Shown: positions 1 through 6,953 of the stretch, piece by piece | How the letters are laid out: each line of letters starts with the position of its first letter | Numbering within the stretch: position 1 is the stretch's first letter | Source: UBA4722 sp044221135 | GTDB lineage: Bacteria > Pseudomonadota > Gammaproteobacteria > DSM-16500 | NCBI GenBank assembly: GCA_044221135.1 | Contig: JBGAPT010000069.1 | Span: forward strand, 1-8,106 | Reading direction: 5' to 3' | DNA: 8,106 bases | Notes under the pieces: model-generated | Seen by the model: only the letters and a program-made list of their open reading frames with translations | Database searches by the model: none | What the model was told of the DNA's origin: nothing | Made by a program: the position numbers and the translations under genes

Positions 1-183
1 GCAAATACCTCTAACAATAAATTAGTAGAATAAAAGTTAAATGCTCAGGAAATAATGCAGCTTAAGAGGTAAGTCATAATGGGTCCCCGCCTTCGCGGGG
101 ATGACAGATAGGGTGCGGAGAGATGACAGATGGGTGCGGGGATGACAGATAGGTGCAAATTTCGTGGGGATACTTCAGATTGC
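1..183 (-). repeat. REP/21-bp array composite repeat, copy A
   Basis: Noncoding block of three parts. Bases 1-80 are a flank that aligns without gaps, at clearly above-chance identity in most 10-base blocks, to the reverse complement of 5626-5705. Bases 84-101 are a perfect palindrome with 7-bp arms and a CTTC loop (TCCCCGC-CTTC-GCGGGGA). From about 101 to 150 the unit 'GATGACAGATAGGGTGCGGG' repeats degenerately, with ATGA anchors at 101, 123 and 142. Bases 155-183 match 5751-5779 at 25 of 29 positions. The array runs in the reverse orientation relative to the copies at 5476 and 7889, hence the minus strand. It lies just downstream of the ETF-QO stop codon, and no U-tailed terminator is visible there, so the GC-rich hairpin may protect or end that transcript (inference). 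Confidence 0.85.
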
Positions 184-204
184 AAGGACAGTTCTTTTAT
201 CGAT

Positions 205-1806
205 TTACATCATCTCATAATGCGGCCCACTTCCTCCCTCCGGTGGTGTCCAGGTGATGTTTTGAGTGGGGTCTTTGATGTCGCAGGCTTTGCAGTGGAT
301 GCAGTTTGCTGCGTTGATTTGTAATTGAGGTTGATTATTTTCATTGTGGATAATTTCGTAAACACCTGCGGGGCAATAGCGTTGTTCGGGGGCATCAAAA
401 AGTTTTAAATTAATTTCAATCGGGGTGAGGGGGTTTTTTAATTTTAAATGGCAAGGTTGATTGTCGTCGTATTGGATATGGCTTAAAAAAACGGAGTTCA
501 TTAAATCAAATGTGATTTTATTATCGTGTTTAGGATAGTGTATTTTCTTGCAGTTTTTTGCAGGTTTTAATTGCGTATAATCAGTGTGGTTGGAGAAGGT
601 CCAGGGTGTGTGGCCGCGTAAAATGTAGGTGTCGATTGCAGCATAGGTTAATCCGATTTTTAATCCCCAGTTCATGGCGGGTCTGATGTTGCGTGCTTGA
701 TGTAGCTCGGGCCAGATCCAGCTTTTTTTTAATTGATAGGGATAACGTGTGCATTCATCGGTGGATAAAGGCAGTAAACTGTCTGCTGCGATCATGCCTG
801 ATTTCATGGCGGTGTGAATGCCTTTCATTTTAGGCACATTCAAAAAACCGGCGCCGCATCCTATGATTAAACCGCCTGGAAAAGTGAGTTGTGGTATGGC
901 TTGTATACCACCTTCATTGAGTGCGCGTGCGCCGTACTGGATGCGTTTGCTATTTTCTAATAAGGGTCGAATGGCGGGATGTGTTTTAAATCGTTGGAAT
1001 TCTTCATAGGGATTTAAATAAGGGTTTTGATAATCTAATCCGACGACAAAACCGATTTCCATTAAATTTTTTTCGAAATGATACACGAAAGAACCGCCAT
1101 ACGTTTGGGTGTCTAGCGGCCAGCCGATGGAATGCATGACTAGACCGGATTGGTGTAGTGATTCGGGGATTTCCCATAATTCTTTGATACCGAGTGCGTA
1201 GGTTTGTGGGCCGCATAATTTGCGTAATTGAAAACGATCAAATACTATTTGTGTCAAGGAGCCGCGGCAGCCTTCTGCAAAAAGAGTTTGTTTTGCGGTG
1301 AGTGTGATGCCTTTTTGATAGCGATCGGTGGGTTGACCGTTTTTGGCGACACCTTTATCGCCTGTGATGACGCCGACGACGCGGTCTTTTTCGTACAGAA
1401 TATCGGTTGCTGTGAAGCCAGGGAAAATCTGGATACCTAAATTTTCTGCATACGCTGCGAGCCAACGGCAAAATTGTCCTAGGCTTATAATATAGTTGCC
1501 TTGATTTTTCATGGGGCGAGGAGTCGGGAGTGGGAAAGCGTGGTTTTTTGTTAATAATAGAAATTTATCTTGGGTGACAAAGGTATGAAGTGGTGCATTA
1601 CTTTGTTGCCAGCTTGGAATGAGTTCATCTAAAGCGCGTGTTTCTAGCACGGCGCCTGATAAAATGTGGGATCCGATGTCAGCGCTTTTTTCTACTATGC
1701 AAATGGAAAGTGCAGGATCGAGTTGTGCTAAGCGTATGGCTGCAGAAAGGCCAGCGGGGCCTGCGCCGATGATGAGGATGTCGAAGGTTAGGGTTTGGGT
1801 ATTCAT
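205..1806 (-). CDS. Electron transfer flavoprotein-ubiquinone oxidoreductase (ETF-QO)
   Basis: A 533-aa flavoprotein that passes electrons from reduced ETF, charged by acyl-CoA dehydrogenases, to ubiquinone at the inner membrane. The N-terminus carries the FAD dinucleotide-binding motif GAGPAG (residues 14-19), followed by the family-typical stretch 'SADIGSHILSGAVLE' (41-55). The C-terminus has the 4Fe-4S ligands: Cys478 in 'CPAGVYE', then Cys502, Cys505 and Cys508 in 'CIHCKACDIKDP', followed by NITW and the terminal 'PPEGGSGPHY'. The length is normal for a bacterial ETF-QO, and all expected cysteines are present. The ATG is preceded by AAGGA about 8 bases upstream. It lies 24 bp after the thiolase on the same strand and is probably cotranscribed, consistent with fatty-acid oxidation. 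ETF subunits and acyl-CoA dehydrogenases are not in the window. Confidence 0.97.
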   Translation of the reverse strand: MNTQTLTFDILIIGAGPAGLSAAIRLAQLDPALSICIVEKSADIGSHILSGAVLETRALDELIPSWQQSNAPLHTFVTQDKFLLLTKNHAFPLPTPRPMKNQGNYIISLGQFCRWLAAYAENLGIQIFPGFTATDILYEKDRVVGVITGDKGVAKNGQPTDRYQKGITLTAKQTLFAEGCRGSLTQIVFDRFQLRKLCGPQTYALGIKELWEIPESLHQSGLVMHSIGWPLDTQTYGGSFVYHFEKNLMEIGFVVGLDYQNPYLNPYEEFQRFKTHPAIRPLLENSKRIQYGARALNEGGIQAIPQLTFPGGLIIGCGAGFLNVPKMKGIHTAMKSGMIAADSLLPLSTDECTRYPYQLKKSWIWPELHQARNIRPAMNWGLKIGLTYAAIDTYILRGHTPWTFSNHTDYTQLKPAKNCKKIHYPKHDNKITFDLMNSVFLSHIQYDDNQPCHLKLKNPLTPIEINLKLFDAPEQRYCPAGVYEIIHNENNQPQLQINAANCIHCKACDIKDPTQNITWTPPEGGSGPHYEMM

Positions 1807-1830
1807 TTTTTAAATCCTTTTATCAATTTG

Positions 1831-3021
1831 CTACCTACACACCTCCACCGCAATCGCCGTCGCTTCCCCGCCGCCAATACACAATGCTGCAATTCCTCTT
1901 TTCAAATTATAATGTTTCAATGCTGCAACAAGAGTGACTATAATCCGTGCTCCCGTCGCACCGATAGGATGACCCAGTGCGCAACCACCGCCGTGAATAT
2001 TTAATTTTTCACGCGGAATTTGTAAATCGCTCATTGCGGCCATTGCAACCACGGCAAAGGCTTCATTGATTTCAAATAAATCGACTTGGCTTACAGACCA
2101 GTTTAATTGTTTGAGTAATGCATGAATGGCATCAATAGGTGCAGTCGTAAATTGATCGGGTGCTTTAGCATGGCCACTGTATCCCATGATTTGAGCCAAT
2201 GGTTTTATTCCACGTTTTTCTGCTTCAGAGTAACGCATTAAAACCACGGCGGCAGCGCCATCTGCAATAGAAGATGAATTTGCAGCAGTAATGGTTCCGC
2301 CTTCAACAAAGGCGGGCAGCAAGTGTGGAATTTTTTCTATATTCACAGCCAGCGGATGTTCATCTGTCTCTATTTTAGTTTCTCCGTGCGTGGTTGAGAG
2401 GGTGACGGGTGCAATTTCTGCTGCAAATAATTTATCACGAATGGCTTTTTGTGCACGTTCTAATGAACCTATTGCATACAGATCTTGTTCTGCACGTGTG
2501 AAACCATACTTCTTCGCGCATAATTCTGCAAAATAACCCATGTGACGACCTTTTTCATAAGCATCTTCTAACCCATCCCATAACATGTGATCTAACATCT
2601 GCGCATGACCAATTCGGTAACCTTGCCGTGCTTTAGGAATGAGATACGGTGCGTTTGTCATACTCTCCATCCCGCCTGCAACAAAGATTTCACTGTTTTC
2701 ATGTGCAGAGAGCGCATCACATGCAAACAGGATGGCTTTCATGCCAGAGGCGCACATTTTATTAATGGTTGTGCAGGGTACGCTTGTGGGTAATTCAGCA
2801 CCGAGTGCTGCTTGGCGCGCGGGTGCTTGTCCTAATCCGGCGGATAAGACGCAACCCATTAGCACTTCATGAATATCGTGCGGTAAAAGTTGTGCGCGTT
2901 GAATAGCAGATTTGATTGCAACGGAGCCAAGTTGAGGTGATGTGACGGTTTTTAATTCGCCTAGAAGTTTTCCCTGCGGAGTGCGTGCGATGCTGGCGAT
3001 GATGATGGGGTCTTTGGGCAT
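1831..3021 (-). CDS. Acetyl-CoA C-acetyltransferase (thiolase II type)
   Basis: A 396-aa thiolase of normal length that condenses two acetyl-CoA to acetoacetyl-CoA or runs the reverse cleavage. The nucleophile is Cys90 in 'NKMCASGMKA'. The other active-site blocks are 'NEAF' (319-322), 'GHPIGATGAR' with His351, and 'CIGGGEA' with the general acid/base Cys381. 'GGMESMTNAPY' and 'HMGYFAE' resemble the biosynthetic/ACAT1-type thiolases rather than the long-chain FadA type, so acetyl-CoA acetyltransferase is preferred. A broader 3-ketoacyl-CoA substrate range cannot be excluded. An AGGAG Shine-Dalgarno lies about 6 bases before the ATG. It is the middle gene of the probable operon, 23 bp after the 66-aa small protein and 24 bp before ETF-QO. 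No cofactor gene or phasin for polyhydroxybutyrate synthesis is visible here. Confidence 0.95.
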   Translation of the reverse strand: MPKDPIIIASIARTPQGKLLGELKTVTSPQLGSVAIKSAIQRAQLLPHDIHEVLMGCVLSAGLGQAPARQAALGAELPTSVPCTTINKMCASGMKAILFACDALSAHENSEIFVAGGMESMTNAPYLIPKARQGYRIGHAQMLDHMLWDGLEDAYEKGRHMGYFAELCAKKYGFTRAEQDLYAIGSLERAQKAIRDKLFAAEIAPVTLSTTHGETKIETDEHPLAVNIEKIPHLLPAFVEGGTITAANSSSIADGAAAVVLMRYSEAEKRGIKPLAQIMGYSGHAKAPDQFTTAPIDAIHALLKQLNWSVSQVDLFEINEAFAVVAMAAMSDLQIPREKLNIHGGGCALGHPIGATGARIIVTLVAALKHYNLKRGIAALCIGGGEATAIAVEVCR

Positions 3022-3044
3022 GGGTAGCTCCTACAGTTATATTA

Positions 3045-3245
3045 TTACTTACTAATCCTCCCATCCAACTCATCACTCTCCAAATCCTGATTTTTTGGAT
3101 TCACCAAAGCGTGTATTTTCGAAAAATCGGCTGCGCTTAATTCTAGCTTCGCTTTTTTTAACGCTTCTTCAGGATTTTTTTTAAATTGAGCGCGAAAGTC
3201 TGCGTTATTTTGCCATTGATCATAGACATCCTGGAGGCTAGACAT
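3045..3245 (-). CDS. 66-aa leader-peptide-like small protein (candidate RiPP precursor)
   Basis: A short acidic/basic helical protein, not confidently assigned to a family. Residues 16-29 read 'DFRAQFKKNPEEAL', followed by 'KLELSAADFSKIHAL' (33-47). The pattern F-R-x-x-F-x-x-N-P-x-x-A-L, then a hydrophobic-L-S/T-x-x-D helix, resembles leader regions of ribosomally made, modified peptides (nitrile-hydratase-leader, Nif11 or Franean1_4349 types). The C-terminal part is short and polar and ends 'ESDELDGRISK'. It has no Cys, so a lanthipeptide-type core is unlikely. It has no signal peptide or membrane segment. It heads the minus-strand operon with the thiolase and sits divergently 58 bp from a protease with a PqqD/RRE-like domain, which is the main reason to suspect a substrate role. 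It could equally be an unrelated small regulatory protein. The coding status is well supported by position, upstream promoter and spacing; the function is inference. A weak AGAAG lies about 9 bases before the ATG. Confidence 0.75.
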   Translation of the reverse strand: MSSLQDVYDQWQNNADFRAQFKKNPEEALKKAKLELSAADFSKIHALVNPKNQDLESDELDGRISK

Positions 3246-3281
3246 AATTGATGCTTCTTGCTCATGATGAAATAAGTTATC

Positions 3282-3290
3282 ATTATAGCA
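3282..3290 (-). promoter_or_regulatory. Extended -10 promoter for the small protein-thiolase-ETF-QO operon
   Basis: Read on the minus strand the sequence is TGC-TATAAT: a perfect sigma70 -10 hexamer (3287 down to 3282) with the TGn extension. The -35 region about 17 bases upstream (GGCATA) is poor, which is tolerated in extended -10 promoters. The predicted transcript starts near 3275, giving a leader of about 30 nt before the ATG at 3245. The site lies in the 58-bp gap shared with the divergent protease gene, so the two genes may be coordinately controlled. No comparably good plus-strand promoter is seen in this gap. Confidence 0.7.
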
Positions 3291-3303
3291 TATTAGTTAT
3301 CCT

Positions 3304-5355
3304 ATGCCAGAGTGTCTAATGGATCAGACCATACCCTTGTCCGTGCGAAAAACTTTACTGAGTGCATTACCCTGTTTTGCAAAATTCTCATCAGATGAAA
3401 TTGAGAAATTAGCCTTTTTACTTTCTGATGTACGCTATGAGCCAGGTGAAACGATCGTTGTGGAAAAGGCACTCATTGATAGTGTTTTTATTATCGTAGA
3501 AGGTCAAGTGGAAGTCACTCAGCAATTACCCATTAAAAGGCGGCTCAGAAAAAAACCGCGCATGACCTTCGTCCCTGTCGCACTATTATCTTCAGGAGAC
3601 ACGATAGGTTTAAATGAGACAGGCTTTTTTTCAACAACAGGCATACGTACTGCAACGGTGACTGCATTGACAGCCGTGACGGCACTTCGTCTGGATTTAA
3701 AAAAATTGCATGTATTTTTGCAGGAACACCCTCAATTACACACAGTTATGCATGCTTCTGCAGAAAAAATGCTGCGTATGCAGTTGATCAAGCTATCGTT
3801 ACCGTTTAGCCAGCTTTCTCTGGAGCGCACAGAATGGCTAGCTACACAAATCGAAGTGATGACAGTGCCTGCAGGTTCTATTATTTTTCAACAGGGCGAG
3901 GAAGGAGATCGTTGTTATCTGATTCAGTCGGGTCAAGTAGAAGTCATTGCGCAGGAGCCAGGTGTGCCAGACCATACGCTTGCCATATTAAAGCCGCCCC
4001 TGTTATTGGGGGAGGCAACATTCATTACTAATTCAGTGCGCAATGCAACGGCGCACGCCATGACAGACTGCGTGCTATTAGTTTTAAAATATGAGTATTT
4101 AGTAGAATTATTGGAATCAGAAACCGCTGTTGCCGATATGTTTATGACACTCATGGTAGATCGTAGCAGACCTCAGCAAAATCCTGCTGTTAAGTTTTAC
4201 CCGCGCACTACAGAAGTAGGCCAGAAAATTGTTATTTTAAAAAATTCGGCGAATGGTAAATATTTTAAATTGGCGAGAGAGGGATGGTTTATCTGGCAAC
4301 AATTAGATGGTAGAAAAACCATGCAAGAATTGACATTTGCCGTAGCAGAAAAATTCAATACATTTGAACCTCACAAGATTTCGGCACTTATTTTGAAACT
4401 TGCTAAAGGTGGGTTTGTAGTCAATCTGAAAGTAGGTGAAGAAAATGGGGCGATCAAGCCATTATGGGTACGTGCTATGCTACGTGCGCGGCGTATTCTG
4501 GAAGCGCGAGTCGCGATTAAAAATGCCGATAAATGGATAGATAAACTTTATAATAAAGCCGCTTATTTAATTTTTACACGAGTGGGAAAATGCATATTGA
4601 CACTCTTAGCGGTGAGTGGTTTTATTTCTTTTATCGTGTTTACCCAGCAAGCTGTACAGTTATTTCAAACAGTGCATGCGAGTGCGTGGCTGTTTGTCTT
4701 ACTCTTGCCTTGCATGGTTTTTTCAGTTGCTATACATGAGCTGGGCCATGCTTTTGCGACTAAATCTTATGGCTATGAAGTTCAATACATCGGTGTGGGC
4801 TGGTATTGGTTTGGGCCTGTCGCTTTTACAGATACATCGGATATGTGGCTAGGCAAGCGTTGGCCGCGAATTATTGTGAATTTGGCTGGCGTGATGGCGG
4901 ATTTAGTCACGGCGGGTTTGTGTGCTTTATTGACTTTGGTTGTTTCTAATCAATATGCGCAATGCTTTTTATGGATTTTTGCATTGTATACTTATATTAA
5001 CGCTTTTCGTATGTTAAGTCCTTTGCAAGAGCTGGATGGGTATTATATTTTAATGGATTTGTTTGATCGGCCTTGGTTACGTCGGTCGGCTGTTATGTGG
5101 TTGATGAAGGGATTGCCTGCTGCGTTACGTCGTCCTTCTTTATTTCGCAAAAATAAAGCGGAGATTTGTTATTGGCTAGCCTGTATTTTTTATTTGATAG
5201 CGGTAGTATTGTTAACACTGTGGCTGCAAGGATTTGTGTTTAAGCTGTTAGGTATTCAAGCGCCGAGTACAATCGTGAGTTTGGCTTTGCCATTTATGAT
5301 GGTGGTTATTTCAAGCTTGGGGATTTTGGCGGATATTCGGGAGCAGAAAGGGTAA
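3304..5355 (+). CDS. Fusion: two cNMP-binding domains + PqqD/RRE-like domain + M50 membrane zinc metalloprotease
   Basis: A 683-aa multidomain protein. Residues about 22-150 form a first cyclic-nucleotide-binding fold with a degenerate phosphate-binding cassette: the usual Gly-Glu is replaced by 'IGLNE', though an Arg remains in 'RTATV' (115). It also has an inserted basic loop (KRRLRKKPR, 78-86). Residues about 165-285 form a second such domain with an intact cassette, Gly236-Glu237 and Arg246 followed by N-A-T. Residues about 297-375 match the PqqD/RiPP recognition element pattern ('GKYFKLAREGWFIWQQLDG', then T-M-Q-E-L and an F-E-P-H-K-I helix). The remainder is a membrane peptidase with about six hydrophobic segments from about 430 to 676, the zinc motif HELGH (478-482) and the distal metal-ligand motif LDG with Asp578. 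It probably cleaves or processes a peptide at the inner membrane under nucleotide control (inference). ATG 3304 has no clear ribosome site; the in-frame ATG at 3319, preceded by AGAG, gives 678 aa and may be the true start. Confidence 0.9.
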   Translation: MPECLMDQTIPLSVRKTLLSALPCFAKFSSDEIEKLAFLLSDVRYEPGETIVVEKALIDSVFIIVEGQVEVTQQLPIKRRLRKKPRMTFVPVALLSSGDTIGLNETGFFSTTGIRTATVTALTAVTALRLDLKKLHVFLQEHPQLHTVMHASAEKMLRMQLIKLSLPFSQLSLERTEWLATQIEVMTVPAGSIIFQQGEEGDRCYLIQSGQVEVIAQEPGVPDHTLAILKPPLLLGEATFITNSVRNATAHAMTDCVLLVLKYEYLVELLESETAVADMFMTLMVDRSRPQQNPAVKFYPRTTEVGQKIVILKNSANGKYFKLAREGWFIWQQLDGRKTMQELTFAVAEKFNTFEPHKISALILKLAKGGFVVNLKVGEENGAIKPLWVRAMLRARRILEARVAIKNADKWIDKLYNKAAYLIFTRVGKCILTLLAVSGFISFIVFTQQAVQLFQTVHASAWLFVLLLPCMVFSVAIHELGHAFATKSYGYEVQYIGVGWYWFGPVAFTDTSDMWLGKRWPRIIVNLAGVMADLVTAGLCALLTLVVSNQYAQCFLWIFALYTYINAFRMLSPLQELDGYYILMDLFDRPWLRRSAVMWLMKGLPAALRRPSLFRKNKAEICYWLACIFYLIAVVLLTLWLQGFVFKLLGIQAPSTIVSLALPFMMVVISSLGILADIREQKG

Positions 5356-5475
5356 ATGAGCCAATTTGCAAAATTTGTATCTATTTGGCGCATATGCTTT
5401 TTGTGAATGTGTTTGCGTGGTTAGGTATTCCACGAAACTTGCTACTGTATTATATTTCTCTCCTCATACTGAGGA

Positions 5476-5621
5476 TCATCCCCGCTCGCCACTCTGTCAT
5501 CTCCGCTCTCTACTCTGTTATCACTGCTCCTTACTCTGTCATCACTGCTCCTTACTCTATCATCACTGCTCCCTACTCTGTCATCCTTGCTCTCTACTCT
5601 GTCATCCCCGCGAAGGCGGGG
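5476..5621 (+). repeat. 21-bp tandem array ending in a REP palindrome, copy B
   Basis: The unit TCATCACTGCTCCTTACTCTG recurs with TCAT/TTAT anchors at 5476, 5497, 5518, 5539, 5560, 5581 and 5602, an exact 21-bp period through six full units. Variation is confined mainly to the middle of the unit. The seventh anchor runs straight into the palindrome TCCCCGC-GAAG-GCGGGGA (5605-5622). The first half of each unit ('GTCATCCCCGC') matches the left arm of the REP, so the array looks like repeated duplication of one REP half. Because 21 is a multiple of three, it gives spurious open frames on both strands. There are no unique spacers, so this is not a CRISPR array. Confidence 0.95.
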
Positions 5622-5735
5622 ACCCATCATGACTTGTGTCCTTAACTACCTTATTTTTTTATCATTCAATTTCTATTGTACTCATTATCGTTTGGAGATA
5701 TTTGCATGATGGGTCCCCGCCTTCGCGGGGATGAC
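5601..5735. repeat. Perfect 31-bp inverted REP pair
   Basis: Bases 5601-5631 and 5705-5735 are exact reverse complements over 31 bases, each containing the REP hairpin (5605-5622 and 5714-5731). They are separated by a 73-bp AT-rich spacer. The layout is that of a paired-REP element (BIME- or MITE-like). It could fold as two small hairpins or as one long cruciform or RNA stem. Spacer plus the inner edge of the pair (5626-5705) aligns in reverse complement with bases 1-80 of the window, so the spacer is part of the element and not random insertion-site DNA. Confidence 0.93.
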
Positions 5736-5750
5736 ACGCTGGTAGCAGTA

Positions 5751-5779
5751 GCAAATTTCATGAGAATAATTCAGATTGC
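5751..5779 (+). repeat. 29-bp flank shared with copy A
   Basis: This stretch, beginning GCAAATTTC and ending TTCAGATTGC, matches bases 155-183 at 25 of 29 positions. In both copies it lies outside the REP palindrome on the same side, separated from it by the degenerate array in copy A and by about 15 bases in copy B. It therefore probably marks the outer boundary of the element. Confidence 0.75.
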
Positions 5780-5888
5780 GAGCTAGCTACCAAAATTTAG
5801 TATATATTTATGGCCAATTCAGTTAGACTGCTTATCTAGTAGGTTGAATGCTCGTATCTAACATCAATAACACCGGAATATAGCTTTA

Positions 5889-6824
5889 ATGAAGCAAATT
5901 TATCAGTCTCTGATTCGATCGTTCTCTTGTAATAACATATATGATAGTAGTGTAGAGCTTCTTCCTAACCAGATAGACTGGATAAGAACATTACCTTTTA
6001 TTTTTCTTAACCTATCCTGTATTTTGGTTATCTGGGTAGGGTTTAGCTGGGTGGCGTTTACAACAGCGATGACGCTTTATTTTTTACGAGTCTTTTTTAT
6101 TGGGGCTTTTTATCACCGTTATTTTTCGCATCGTACTTATAAAACCAATCGGTTTTGGCAATTCATTTTTGCTATTTTGGCTTTAAGTGCAGCCCAGCGT
6201 GGTCCATTATGGTGGGCGTCTCACCACCGCCAGCATCATATGTGTGCTGACAAAGAAATGGATGCGCACTCTCCTGTTCGCCATGGTTTTTTATGGAGCC
6301 ATTTTGGATGGTTCATGTCTACAAAAAACTATTATTACAACCCAGAGCGTATTAAAGATTTTGCTCACTATCCGGAATTGGTTTTCCTGGATCGTTATGA
6401 TGGATTGGTTCCATTTCTTTTAGCCATTCTTTTGTTTTCATCAGGCGTATTGTTGCAGCATGTTTCACCCGCACTCGGGACCAGTGGTTGGCAAATGCTG
6501 ATTTGGGGATTTAGTATTTCAACCGTGATGGTTTTTCACACGACTGTTTCTATTAATTCGTTATCGCATAAATATGGCAAACGACGCTTTAAAACGGAAG
6601 ATAACAGTCGGAATAGTTTTTTATTGGCGCTGATTACGTTAGGTGAAGGATGGCATAACAATCATCATCATTATCCTGCAGCAGCCAGGCAGGGATTTTT
6701 CTGGTGGGAGTTGGATATCACGTATTATCTGCTTAAATTATTCGAAAAATTGAGAATAGTGCGGGATGTGCGGGGTGTGCCTAAACTCATTTTGAAAAAA
6801 AATCGGATGACTACTGCTTCCTAG
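5889..6824 (+). CDS. Acyl-CoA delta-9-type fatty-acid desaturase (membrane diiron)
   Basis: A 311-aa integral-membrane desaturase that introduces a cis double bond into saturated acyl chains, probably at C9 of acyl-CoA or lipid-linked acyl groups. The three diagnostic histidine boxes are HRYFSH (76-81), HHRQHH (112-117) and HNNHHH (256-261), with further ligand candidates at His127 in 'DAHSP' and in 'NSLSHKYG' (223-230). Hydrophobic segments flank the boxes (about 34-72, 90-102, 172-190, 200-222). There is no fused cytochrome b5 domain, as is usual for bacterial members, so a separate electron donor is needed. The length is typical. The start is the ATG at 5889, with only a weak GGAA about 10 bases upstream. 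It follows the repeat region and appears monocistronic; no strong terminator is seen after its stop codon. Unsaturated lipids for membrane fluidity are the likely role. Confidence 0.95.
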   Translation: MKQIYQSLIRSFSCNNIYDSSVELLPNQIDWIRTLPFIFLNLSCILVIWVGFSWVAFTTAMTLYFLRVFFIGAFYHRYFSHRTYKTNRFWQFIFAILALSAAQRGPLWWASHHRQHHMCADKEMDAHSPVRHGFLWSHFGWFMSTKNYYYNPERIKDFAHYPELVFLDRYDGLVPFLLAILLFSSGVLLQHVSPALGTSGWQMLIWGFSISTVMVFHTTVSINSLSHKYGKRRFKTEDNSRNSFLLALITLGEGWHNNHHHYPAAARQGFFWWELDITYYLLKLFEKLRIVRDVRGVPKLILKKNRMTTAS

Positions 6825-6891
6825 GTAAATATTGTTTGCCTATCACACTTTGAAATACAAAATAGATTTTTTAATTCGTGTTTAAAAATAA

Positions 6892-6921
6892 TTACAATTT
6901 ATAAAATATTTTTGGTATACT
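6892..6921 (+). promoter_or_regulatory. Sigma70-type promoter for the histone-like gene
   Basis: Extended -10 TGG-TATACT (hexamer 6916-6921) with a partial -35 TTACAA (6892-6897) at an 18-bp spacing, in a very AT-rich stretch (6860-6940) that may add UP-element-like strength. The predicted start near 6928 leaves a leader of about 26 nt before the ATG at 6954. Confidence 0.65.
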
Positions 6922-6953
6922 TGTTTCGTTTTTTAATTTTAAAAGGAATGACC

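Larger units (their letters stand above)
5356..5888. other. 533-bp intergenic region made largely of repeats
   Basis: No credible gene. After the protease stop codon there are about 120 bp of AT-rich DNA with no U-tailed terminator, then the 21-bp tandem array (5476-5601), the inverted REP pair (5601-5735), a shared flank (5751-5779) and about 110 bp leading to the desaturase. A poor promoter could be read at TTGCGA (5776) with TATATA/TATATT near 5801-5808. If real, its -35 would lie in the repeat flank, but the spacing is not ideal. Confidence 0.7.

Noticed and set aside
130..324. 64-aa plus-strand open frame
   Set aside because: It begins inside the REP array and overlaps the conserved Fe-S end of ETF-QO antisense; there is no family resemblance.
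818..2872. Several plus-strand frames antisense to ETF-QO and the thiolase
   Set aside because: They are shadows of two well-conserved genes, with no ribosome sites or recognisable motifs.
3834..4852. Alternative frames within the protease gene
   Set aside because: They lie inside conserved domains of the 683-aa fusion, so they are out-of-frame shadows.
5476..5621. Possible CRISPR array
   Set aside because: Units are contiguous 21-bp tandem repeats with no unique spacers, and there are no cas genes.
5366..5645. Overlapping 86-88-aa plus-strand open frames and a 62-aa minus-strand frame
   Set aside because: They are translations of the 21-bp array, which stays open because its period is divisible by three; the repeated L-L-C-H-H-C-S pattern is a by-product and no ribosome site precedes them.
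6912..6953. Upstream start for the histone-like protein (84 aa)
   Set aside because: It would start within the predicted -10 region and before the Shine-Dalgarno sequence; the hydrophobic N-terminus is unlike the rest.
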